DNA of 64,000 nt, taken from the NCBI GenBank assembly GCA_951813605.1, contig OX638379.1:4042062-4106061 (forward strand). The letters run 5' to 3'. The notes beneath the pieces are model-generated. The model worked only from the letters and a program-made list of their open reading frames with translations, was not told where the DNA came from and did no database searches. Of the stretch, positions 9,383 to 17,188 are shown in pieces; the first letter of the stretch is position 1, and the number at the start of each line of letters is the position of its first letter. Made by a program: the position numbers and the translations under genes. The DNA comes from an uncultured Bryobacterales bacterium. GTDB lineage: Bacteria; Acidobacteriota; Terriglobia; Bryobacterales; UBA6623.

Positions 9383-10459
9383 ATGGTGAATTCGACACGA
9401 GATGTTCCGATCATTTGCTTGGCCCTCGCGCTTGCTGCAGGTTGCGGCGCAGAGCCGGAGCCGGGCGGGACGGAAGGCTCGCCCGACCCCGCAGGCTACC
9501 TCTCCGACATCCGTCAACTCACCTTCGGCGGACAAAACGCGGAGGCCTACTGGTCGCCCGACGGAAGCAAGCTTGTCTTCCAGTCGACGAGGGACGGAGC
9601 TTCCTGCGATCAAATCTACGTGATGAACGCCGACGGCTCCGACCAGAGAATGGTGTCTACCGGGCGCGGCGTCACTACGTGCGGCTATTTCCTGCCGGAC
9701 AGCGAAACCATCCTGTACGCCTCGACTCACTTGGCAAGCAGCGACTGCCCTCCGCGCCCGGACCGAAGCAAGGGGTACGTCTGGCCGGTCCATGCGGGCT
9801 ACGACATGTTCCTGACGGACACGGGCGGTTCCGAGCCCAAGCGCCTGACCGACGCGGACGGCTACGATGCCGAAGGGACCGTCAACTGGGAGGAAGCCAA
9901 GATCGTTTACACCTCCATGGCCTCGGGGGACTTGGACCTGTGGTCGATGGACCTCGACGGCTCGAACAAGACCCGCCTGTCAACCGCGTTCGGATACGAT
10001 GGCGGCGCATTCTATTCGCGCGACGGCGGCAGGCTGGTGATGCGCGCGAACCATCCGCCGGATGGCGAGGACGCGGACCGGTACGGCGAACTCCTCGCAC
10101 AGAACTTGACCGCGCCCATGAAGATGGAGGTTTTCGTCGGCAAGGCCGACGGGAGCGGAATGCGGCAGCTCACCGACTTCGGGTGCGCCAGCTTCGCGCC
10201 GCAGTTCACCCCGGACGGGGAGCACATCATCTTTTCGTCAAACAAGAACAACTGCGACAGCCGCGAGTTTGACCTGTTCCTCATGAACGCGGACGGTGCG
10301 AAACTGCGCCAAGTCACCGAATTCGGCGGGTTCACGTCCTTCGCCGAGTTCTCGCCGGACGGATCGAAGCTGGTGTTCTCCTCCGACAGGAATGCGCAGT
10401 CTCGTTACGAATTCAACATCTTCGTAGCGGACTGGAACGGCCCCGGTCGCGTGCGCTGA
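9383..10459 (+). CDS. TolB-like beta-propeller lipoprotein (PD40/WD40-like repeats)
   Basis: 358 residues from the ATG at 9383, chosen because it starts a lipoprotein signal (MVNSTRDVP...LALAAGC, lipobox cysteine about residue 25); the frame is open from 9359. The mature chain has repeats of the PD40 type, each with a core like WSPDGSKLVFQSTRDG, FTPDGEHIIFSSNKN or FSPDGSKLVFSSDRN, about six copies, consistent with a six-bladed TolB propeller. There is no N-terminal TolB domain and no tol-pal genes nearby, so it is probably an outer-surface or periplasmic binding protein rather than TolB itself. Several conserved cysteines (ASCDQIY, GCASF, NNCDSREF) suggest disulfides, in line with export. Confidence 0.8.
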   Translation: MVNSTRDVPIICLALALAAGCGAEPEPGGTEGSPDPAGYLSDIRQLTFGGQNAEAYWSPDGSKLVFQSTRDGASCDQIYVMNADGSDQRMVSTGRGVTTCGYFLPDSETILYASTHLASSDCPPRPDRSKGYVWPVHAGYDMFLTDTGGSEPKRLTDADGYDAEGTVNWEEAKIVYTSMASGDLDLWSMDLDGSNKTRLSTAFGYDGGAFYSRDGGRLVMRANHPPDGEDADRYGELLAQNLTAPMKMEVFVGKADGSGMRQLTDFGCASFAPQFTPDGEHIIFSSNKNNCDSREFDLFLMNADGAKLRQVTEFGGFTSFAEFSPDGSKLVFSSDRNAQSRYEFNIFVADWNGPGRVR

Positions 10460-10479
10460 CTAGCCCGCGCGGTCCCGCG

Positions 10480-13179
10480 TCAGGGCTCGATTTCGTTTTC
10501 CAGCTCAGCCAATTCATCCAGGAACTGGCGAGCCTGCCTCTGCAAGCCGGCGATCCTGTCCCGGACGGCGCTCATCCGAGACCGAGGGCGCTCGGGTACG
10601 GGCTGTTGCCCTTGCGCTTCGAGCACCGCGGCCGCCACGTCCGCCGCCTCTAGGTCGCCGAGCCGGGCCAGTGCCTGCTCGAAGCTGTCTTCGTACACGA
10701 GGCGGTCGCCCATGGCGAGCACCACCTTCCGAAGCTGGGGCATGCGGGCGGACTCCGCCTGAATGTAGATCGATTCGACGTAGAGGAAGTTGTCGCCCAC
10801 CGGCATCGCGATCATCTCGCCGCGAAGGACGCGGGAACCCTGCTGGTTCCAAAGCGTCAAGTCGCGGGCGATCTGCTGCTCTTGGTTGATCTGGGCCTCG
10901 ATTTGGTTCGGACCGTAGTAGAGCTCCTGCTTGGACAGCTGGTAGAAGATCAGCTCGCCGAGATTGTCGCCGTCGCAGCGCGCCGCCATCCATCCGTTGA
11001 GATTGTCCTTGTTGCTGGGCGTGAACGGCAGCATCAGCAGAAACTCGGGTTCCGTCTCCCCGGGAAGCGTGGCCACGATATAGGTCGGCTGCATGCGCTC
11101 GGCTGTGTCGTCGGCGCCTGCAAGGCTCTTGCCGACATCCCAGATGTCCTCCTTGTTGTAGAAGACCGTCGGGTCTCGCATATGGAACGTGCGATAGATC
11201 TCGGCCTGGATGTTGAAGATCATTTCCGGGTAACGGGCGTGCGCTCGGATCGAGGCAGGCATCGCCTCCATCGGGCGGAACAATGCCGGAAACAGATTGG
11301 CATAGGCCCTGATGATCGGGTCGGAATCGTCAAAAAGGTAGAGTTGCGTGGTGCCGTGGTAAGCGTCGACGGTTGCCTTGACCGAGTTGCGGATGTAGTT
11401 GACGCTCGAATTCCACTGGCCGACGCGGAGCGGCTGCGAATAGGGGTGAGCGCTCGACGTGGTGTATCCGTCCAGGATCCACACCAGCCGCCCCTCGTCC
11501 GTGATGACCAGGTACGGGTCGGGGTCCCATTGGATGAAGCTGGCCAGATGCTTCAGCCGGTCGCTCACGTTGCGATGGATCATCATCCGGCTGGACTCGT
11601 TCGTGAGCCCGGTGAACAGAATGTTGTAATCGTTCTCGCGAAGCGCTGCGGCGAGCCGAACCGGCACCGAGTGAATGCCAAAGCCGCCCTCGCCGGCATA
11701 CCTCGACGTGACGTTCTGGTCTTCCTTCGGGTAGTCGAATTCCTCCTGATCGGTTCCGACGAACACCGGATCGTGCGTTAGCTCGCCGTAGTAGATCTCG
11801 GGCTGCTCGATGCGGATGTCGGGGATCTTGACCACCGGCGGAGCGTCTTGGATCAGCAGCACGGGCAGGCCGTCCGGCGTGGTGCGGTTGACCTCCGAGG
11901 TCACGACCCCATAGCCGTGCGTGTAAACCCAATGGCGGTTGATCCAGGTCTGCGCCTCGCTGGAGAGGGAATCGAAGTCGATTTCTCGAGGCGAGAGCAA
12001 CAACTGCTTCACCTTGCCGTCGATCTGGTAGCGGTCGATGTCCATGTCCGCGAATCGGTAGTAGAGCCGGAGGGCCTGGATCTGCGTGATGGTGTCGGTG
12101 TAAGCCTGCTCGTCCCAGAGCCGGATATTGTCAATGAGGGTAGCGTGCGCCTCAACGTCAAGCGAGGGAGTCGCGCTAAGGGTTAGGAATTCTTCCTTCC
12201 CCTGGTTGATGGCGTAAGCCTGCCGCGTGGCTTGAACGTGCCGCTCGATGTAATCGCGCTCGAGCTTGAGTTCGTTGGGGCTGACGTACAGCGCCTGGAC
12301 CGCGAAGGGCAGCGCGGCGTGCAGTACGAAGGCCCCTCCGGCCATGTACGCCATGGCCTTGTAGCGAGAGGTGGCGACGAGAGGTATCGAGAGCACAAGG
12401 GCGATGACGACGATCCAGCGCAGCGGCAGCCGCCATACCTCGTCCAAGTAGTCCATGCCCACCATGAACGAGTGGTCTGACAGCAGCAGGCCGTACTGGC
12501 CAAGATAGAACCACGCAGCTGCCCCGGCCAGGGCGATGCACGCGATGACCTTGGCGAAGTTGGTGCTGGTGGCGCCCGGCAGGCGCAAGGGCTGCGGGCC
12601 GAGATCGAATTCCTCGAGGCTCCCGCCCTCGGTGCGGAAGCGTCTGAATTGCAGGAAGACTTGCCAGCCGCGTCCCGAGATCCAGAACACGGCGGCAACG
12701 AAGAACGCAAGGGTGAATAGGTACTTGACCAGCAGCTTTAGGAACGGGAGGTCGAACAGGTAGAAAGCGAGATTCTTTCCGAAGATCGGATCCACCCAGT
12801 GCTCGCTGCCCGCCGAAATCCCTCTGGAGCCGGCGAAGGCCATCACCGTCCACGATTCGATCTGCGAACCGATGAAAACGGCGGACACGACCAACAGGAT
12901 GATGGGCACGAGCTTGCGGTATAGCGAATGCGAGGCCGTGTCGGCCCCGGCGAAAGACGCTCCCCGGCGGTGGGCCCATAGAAGCCCCGTCCAGGCGAGA
13001 AGGGTGGCGAGCAGCATCGGCACGATCTTGTAGAGCAGGATGCTCAACCAAGTCGGGATCTGCCCCACTTCGTCCCACCAGAGGAACTCGATCGCGAAAT
13101 CCGCGATGCCGCGGGCACTGCCCAGGAGAAGGAAGAGGGCAATCGCCAGCATCAGGATGCGCAGCTGTCGGCGTGGCAT
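10480..13179 (-). CDS. UPF0182 family integral membrane protein
   Basis: 899 residues from the ATG at 13179. The longer ORF begins at 13203, but AGGAGG lies 3-8 nt before the 13179 ATG and a TATGCT box lies just upstream of that, so the shorter start is preferred. The first 310 residues carry about seven transmembrane helices (for example LRILMLAIALFLLLG and the segment around WIVVIALVLSIPLV). A large extracytoplasmic domain follows, with the family's typical stretches ATRQAYAI, YGVVTSEVN, PDIRIEQPEIYYGEL and LPFTPSNKDNLNGWMAAR. The C-terminus is a charged helical tail. UPF0182 proteins are widespread in actinobacteria, cyanobacteria and acidobacteria, and their function is not established. 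The gene is alone, convergent with the lipoprotein gene. Confidence 0.92.
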   Translation of the reverse strand: MPRRQLRILMLAIALFLLLGSARGIADFAIEFLWWDEVGQIPTWLSILLYKIVPMLLATLLAWTGLLWAHRRGASFAGADTASHSLYRKLVPIILLVVSAVFIGSQIESWTVMAFAGSRGISAGSEHWVDPIFGKNLAFYLFDLPFLKLLVKYLFTLAFFVAAVFWISGRGWQVFLQFRRFRTEGGSLEEFDLGPQPLRLPGATSTNFAKVIACIALAGAAAWFYLGQYGLLLSDHSFMVGMDYLDEVWRLPLRWIVVIALVLSIPLVATSRYKAMAYMAGGAFVLHAALPFAVQALYVSPNELKLERDYIERHVQATRQAYAINQGKEEFLTLSATPSLDVEAHATLIDNIRLWDEQAYTDTITQIQALRLYYRFADMDIDRYQIDGKVKQLLLSPREIDFDSLSSEAQTWINRHWVYTHGYGVVTSEVNRTTPDGLPVLLIQDAPPVVKIPDIRIEQPEIYYGELTHDPVFVGTDQEEFDYPKEDQNVTSRYAGEGGFGIHSVPVRLAAALRENDYNILFTGLTNESSRMMIHRNVSDRLKHLASFIQWDPDPYLVITDEGRLVWILDGYTTSSAHPYSQPLRVGQWNSSVNYIRNSVKATVDAYHGTTQLYLFDDSDPIIRAYANLFPALFRPMEAMPASIRAHARYPEMIFNIQAEIYRTFHMRDPTVFYNKEDIWDVGKSLAGADDTAERMQPTYIVATLPGETEPEFLLMLPFTPSNKDNLNGWMAARCDGDNLGELIFYQLSKQELYYGPNQIEAQINQEQQIARDLTLWNQQGSRVLRGEMIAMPVGDNFLYVESIYIQAESARMPQLRKVVLAMGDRLVYEDSFEQALARLGDLEAADVAAAVLEAQGQQPVPERPRSRMSAVRDRIAGLQRQARQFLDELAELENEIEP

Positions 13180-13188
13180 TGTCCTCCT

Positions 13189-13194
13189 AGCATA
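13189..13194 (-). promoter_or_regulatory. -10 box TATGCT directly upstream of the UPF0182 gene
   Basis: TATGCT (minus strand 13194-13189) is followed by aggaggaca and then the ATG at 13179. The 9-nt gap is the same as in other leaderless-type starts here, but in this case it also contains AGGAGG. Confidence 0.4.
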
Positions 13195-13203
13195 GCCCGC
13201 CAT

Positions 13204-13774
13204 GGCGAAGGGGTTGCTCGGACTGACGGGACGGTCGAGCGGAAGCTGTGTTCGCGCGGTCAGATAGCAATCGGCGGCCGCTTTTCGAGATTCTGCATGA
13301 CGGCGGGAAATGAGGTGTCTCGCACGAGAATGCGCCTTCGTCGTCTCCGGAACCTCGAATGAGCGTTGCGGACCGATTCCCCGCCGCGGTGCGCGCTCGA
13401 GACGCCCAATTCACCGCGACATGCCGAACTCCGGCGGGGACGGCAGTCCGGCCGGTGGGAGGACGTTCCTCCTGTTACCAGAGAGAGTCTTGTTCCCTGG
13501 GGATAGTCGGCCGTCCTGGTTGACGCATCGGAATCCGGCGATCCTCAATGCCGTTGGAGACGCGGCCTCAATTGGTGAGGACAGAGTCCCCGCTCCCACT
13601 CGGGGCGCGTTCGTCAAGCGCTGCCGAAGGCGTCCGCCCCGTCGCCATTGCACAAGGGTGTGCGATCTACTTGTCGCCGCCCATCCTCTTGGCCCTCGCT
13701 CGGCAATTCGGATGCGGCCGTCTGGTTGCTACAATTCGGCTCGACCCCAACTGCTGTACGGGGCGAGCAACCAC
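13204..13774. other. non-coding stretch upstream of the Tat oxidoreductase gene
   Basis: About 570 bp in which the open frames lack coding character or recognisable motifs. A TACAAT at 13730-13735 is a candidate -10 for the gene starting at 13775. Nothing else is seen. Confidence 0.4.
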
Positions 13775-15148
13775 ATGGCAACGACACGACGGAACTTCGT
13801 TACGCACGCAGCGCTAGGTGCCGGACTGGCCGCCTCGACCTCGCGACAGACTTCGGGGCAGGTCAGCCCGAGCAATACAGTCAACGTCGGTGTCGTCGGG
13901 ATCCGAGGCAGAGGGCGATCGCATTTCAGGGAATTCGCGACCATGCCTGGAGTGCGGGTCGGGTACCTCTGCGACGTCGACCAGCGCCTGTTTCCGGAAG
14001 CGGTTTCCGAGGTCGAGCGCATCGCAGGATACCGGCCGCGCACCGAGACGGATATCCGCCGCCTTCTCGAGCGAAGCGACCTCGATGCGATTTCCGTTGC
14101 GACGCCCGATCATTGGCATGCGCTGATGACCATCTGGGCCTGCCAGGCAGGCAAGGACGTCTACTGCGAGAAACCCTGCTCCTACACCCTATGGGAAGGA
14201 CGCAAGATGGTCGAAGCCGCCAGAAAGTACGGACGGATGGTCCAGATCGGACTCCAGCGGCGGAGCAGACTGCGTGAGAAATCGGTTAACCGCTTCGTGC
14301 GGCAAGGCGGGTTTGGGACCGCTTACCGGGCGAAGGCTGTCGTTTATCGCGGCCGGATCAACATAGGCAAGGTCCCGGAGGCTTCAATTCCCGAGGGCGT
14401 TGACTGGGACTTGTACCTAGGACCCGCGCCCTACCGGGCATTCGACTTGAATCGCTTTCACTACGGCTGGCACTTTTTCTGGGATACGTCAACATCCGAA
14501 GTCGGCAACAACGGGGTCCATCAGCTTGACGTTTTGCGATGGGGCCTCGACAAGCAGGTTCACCCTGTCAGGGTCCATTGCACCGGGGGCCAGTTCGTCG
14601 AGGATTCCGACTCGGAGGTGCCAAACGTCCAAGTGGGCACGTTCGAATACGCTGACGGGACGCTCGTCGAAGTCGAGGCGACCACTCTCTACAGCCCCTC
14701 TTTCGGAGGCGTCCGGGTCGGAGGGTTCTTCTTTACCGAACTAGGCTATATTGGATCGGACGACAACTGGACAGCGACTCGCGGCGTGTTCACGCCCCGA
14801 GACCGACCGGACTCGCCTGCCGGGGTTTCGTACCGGACGAACAACCTCAGCTTTCCGGATATCTCGTATGTCCCGGGCCCGGAGATTCCAAATCTCGACG
14901 GGCCGGAAATCAGCCACTTCCAGAACTTCATCGACTGCGTTCAGTCGCGCAAGCGCGACGACCTGAATTGCGAAGTCGAGCAAGGCCATCTTTCGACGGC
15001 CCTCTGCCACTTAGCCAACATCTCATTCCGGATAGGACGCAAGCTGGTGTTCGACCCGGAGACCGAGACGTTCCCTAGCGACGAAGAAGCCAACCGCTTG
15101 CTCACCCGAACATACCGAGAGCCGTATGTCGTACCTGACGAGGTGTGA
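13775..15148 (+). CDS. Tat-exported Gfo/Idh/MocA family oxidoreductase
   Basis: 457 residues from the ATG at 13775, which starts a twin-arginine signal (ATTRRNFVTHAALGAGLAAS); the frame is open from 13310 but the upstream part does not look coding. The Rossmann domain begins VNVGVVGIRGRGRSHFREF, in place of the classic GxGxxG, and continues to the family motif VYCEKPCSYTLWEGRKMVEAARK, whose EKP Lys binds sugar and NAD(P). The C-terminal substrate domain includes FFWDTSTSEVGNNGVHQLDVLRWGL, with the conserved His of this family. In Acidobacteriota and Planctomycetes such Tat-exported members oxidise sugars, often working with DUF1080 3-keto-glycoside hydrolases. Substrate unknown. Confidence 0.9.
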   Translation: MATTRRNFVTHAALGAGLAASTSRQTSGQVSPSNTVNVGVVGIRGRGRSHFREFATMPGVRVGYLCDVDQRLFPEAVSEVERIAGYRPRTETDIRRLLERSDLDAISVATPDHWHALMTIWACQAGKDVYCEKPCSYTLWEGRKMVEAARKYGRMVQIGLQRRSRLREKSVNRFVRQGGFGTAYRAKAVVYRGRINIGKVPEASIPEGVDWDLYLGPAPYRAFDLNRFHYGWHFFWDTSTSEVGNNGVHQLDVLRWGLDKQVHPVRVHCTGGQFVEDSDSEVPNVQVGTFEYADGTLVEVEATTLYSPSFGGVRVGGFFFTELGYIGSDDNWTATRGVFTPRDRPDSPAGVSYRTNNLSFPDISYVPGPEIPNLDGPEISHFQNFIDCVQSRKRDDLNCEVEQGHLSTALCHLANISFRIGRKLVFDPETETFPSDEEANRLLTRTYREPYVVPDEV

Positions 15149-15548
15149 TCGCGATCTGCAGTTCTCACGGTCTGCAGCCAGTGGTCGAAGAGCCAGGCAG
15201 GCGCAAGTAAATGGTTGAGCGGCCGCCTACTGCCCATACATGCCACCAAACCCCAACTACTACAACTCACCCGATCCCAGCTCGCAGGAGTCGAACGGCG
15301 CGGTCACGCACGGCGTCATGGATAACACTGATCGCAGACCGGGCCGGCCTTCCCTCCGAGGCGCAAGGCTCTTGGCTACACCACAGATCCTTTCGCCAGA
15401 AAAAGACCACGTCGTCCCTCGGTAATGTCCGATTCTCCGGAGTGCCGCCCGGCCGCATCATAGTGCGCGCGAACAGCGCCTCCAGCGTGGCCGACGAGCG
15501 AACATCGGTCATTGAGGGCCAAGAATCGCGCCTGGTGCTCCGAGCGCC
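15149..15548. other. 400 bp without a recognised gene
   Basis: Short open frames occur on both strands but none shows a motif or signal I can support. It lies between the Tat oxidoreductase gene and a broken gene, in a stretch that appears to be decaying. Confidence 0.4.
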
Positions 15549-16076
15549 ATGACGAGCATGGGCCAGAGCACGTGCGGCATGCCGAGTTGGACGCGCACCT
15601 CCGGACTGCGCTGGCTGGCAGGCCTGTTGCTGTCCGGATCACCGGCAACGGCCAAGGTGAGGTCCGATTGATCCAAGGTGCAAGCGGTGCCTCCTGGCAG
15701 GCCAATAACAGTGCTGCTTTACAAGGACAGAGCCCCGCCGACGGACCGAAGGATCTTAGGACGATTCGAGTCAGCTACAGCCGTGACTATCACGCTTCTG
15801 CTGCCGGAGGGACAATCTCGAACCGTAGAACGGGCCTCCGTGCGGAAGGTTCTGGGGCGCCGCCCATTCAAGAAGCGCTCGCCCGGGTGGGCCGCGCCAG
15901 TCATTTCAGCCACAACTCTAGAACTCTTTTGCGTCGCGGTAGGCGACTGTAACCTAGGCGTGCTTCGTAGGCTTCAAGCGCACGGACTAACAACTGGGCT
16001 GATCGCGGGGGGATTCTTCGGCGGTTGCCGGAATGTCGGAGTTTACAACGTGCCTCCCAAGCACAGGATCCCGTAG
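15549..16076 (+). pseudogene. exported NVPP-type small protein gene interrupted by an in-frame TGA
   Basis: One frame runs from the ATG at 15549 (or 15579) to 16076, broken only by TGA at 15669-15671. Before the stop is a signal peptide (MPSWTRTSGLRWLAGLLLSG...ATA). After it comes a chain with a beta-rich pattern (GRPITVLLYKDRAPP, GRFESATAVTITLLLPEG, ERASVRKVLGRRPFKK) and the C-terminal motif VGVYNVPPKHR. From memory, acidobacterial exported proteins of this type read D-W-S-K/R-V at the break, so the TGA most likely replaces a tryptophan codon by a single-base change. The family's role is unknown; its beta pattern suggests an Sm-like barrel. A start after the stop (GTG 15678) would lose the export signal, so I call it a pseudogene or a sequencing error. 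Confidence 0.55.
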
Positions 16077-16200
16077 GACTGGGGATCTGGCTGTCGCAGC
16101 GCGAGCTAGAACGTCGGCTTGAGCCTCGCGGTTGGTGGCTAGATTCGCCCTTCGTTTTGCAGGGTGAGGGCATGATCACGGACCAACAAGTGAGGCTCGT

Positions 16201-16617
16201 TTGCTCATCGTCTGGGGCCTCCTTGCCCCCGCCCTCTCCGCAGCGCTGGACCGCATGCCTCGCCAGCGGGACGACGACTGGCTGCGGGAGCTGCGCTGGC
16301 TGGAGCGCTGGCAGGGCCGCTACCGCGCGCTGACCAACTGGGTGGAGGACCACATCGAGGAGATCTTCACCTTCTACCGCCTGCCGCTGGCACACCACGA
16401 GCACATGAAGTCGACCAACTTGCTGGAGCGCTCCAACGGCGAGCTGCGGCGGCGCACGCGGGTGATCCGCGTCTTCCCCAGCGAGGCCAGCTTCCTGCGG
16501 CTGATCCGGGTGCTGGCCGTGGAGACCCATGAAGCCTGGCTGGAGGACAGCCGCTACCTCAACCTGGAGTACTGGCGGGAGCACCGCAAGCAGGCCCTGC
16601 GCCAGGCAGCCTGATCG
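16201..16617 (+). mobile_element. IS256-family transposase, C-terminal fragment
   Basis: About 137 residues match only the C-terminal third of mutator-type (IS256) transposases: YRALTNWVEDHIEEIFTFY, HHEHMKSTNLLERSNGELRRR and VIRVFPSEASFLRLI. The NLLER glutamate is the third acid of the DDE triad; the first two aspartates and the whole N-terminal domain are missing. The fragment begins abruptly after an unrelated ATG at 16171 (MITDQQVRLV). The gene cannot encode an active transposase. It marks the junction of a degraded insertion region between the Tat oxidoreductase and DUF3604 genes. Confidence 0.75.
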
Positions 16618-17188
16618 CGCCCGGCGGGGCGTTTCCAAGCATCCCCGATCAATCTTCCCGACGCGGTCCGCCAGGGCCCGCCGGAAGGACTGCGGCCGGG
16701 GCCCGGCGGGCACCTTGGGAGGCCCTCCCGTGGCGGCAGCAGACTGCAGCGGCGGGGCGCCGGAAAGAGGTGCGGACGGGCCGGTGGACCCAGCGGTAGG
16801 TCCAAGCACCGCCGACGTTGTTGACTTTCTCCAGCACCAGCCGGACCGCGATCTGGTCGGGGCTCTACTTCAGCCATAGCGTCCGGCGGACGACCTGGGA
16901 CAGCACGCTGCTCATCTTGCGTGGATCTGGCGTATCGATTCGCCGCTCCCTGGCTCTGTCCGGGGCCTTCTTGTGACAGTAAGCGCGTGGCTCGGATCTG
17001 GCATTGCTCGTCGTATGCAAACCGCTCAGGGGCTCTCCAGCGCTTCGCTTCCGCAACGCCGAGCTGAGGGCTGGCCGCGAATCACCGCAAGGTCAGGTCG
17101 ACGCAAGCATTCGCATGCGCAGAAGGGGCCTCGCCAACTAGTGTCCGGCCCCCTTCCAAAGGAAAACGTCTCGTCCCGCTCGTCCGCC
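16618..17188. other. degraded DNA downstream of the transposase remnant
   Basis: About 570 bp with no supportable gene. Overlapping short frames on both strands are GC-rich and of low complexity. It may be leftover insertion-sequence DNA, but I found no terminal inverted repeats. Confidence 0.35.

Noticed and set aside
10882..11781. Long ORFs opposite the UPF0182 gene and similar ones opposite smc, ctaB and other genes
   Set aside because: They mirror strongly coding genes on the other strand and have no family motif; they arise from high GC content.
15669..15671. TGA as a second selenocysteine codon
   Set aside because: The expected residue is Trp, there is no neighbouring Cys or redox motif, and I saw no SECIS-like loop at the right distance. 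Nonsense mutation or sequencing error is simpler.
16618..16900. Minus-strand ORF reading toward the transposase remnant as a gene
   Set aside because: Low-complexity Pro/Arg/Ala sequence with no motif; the frame also runs antisense through the transposase fragment.
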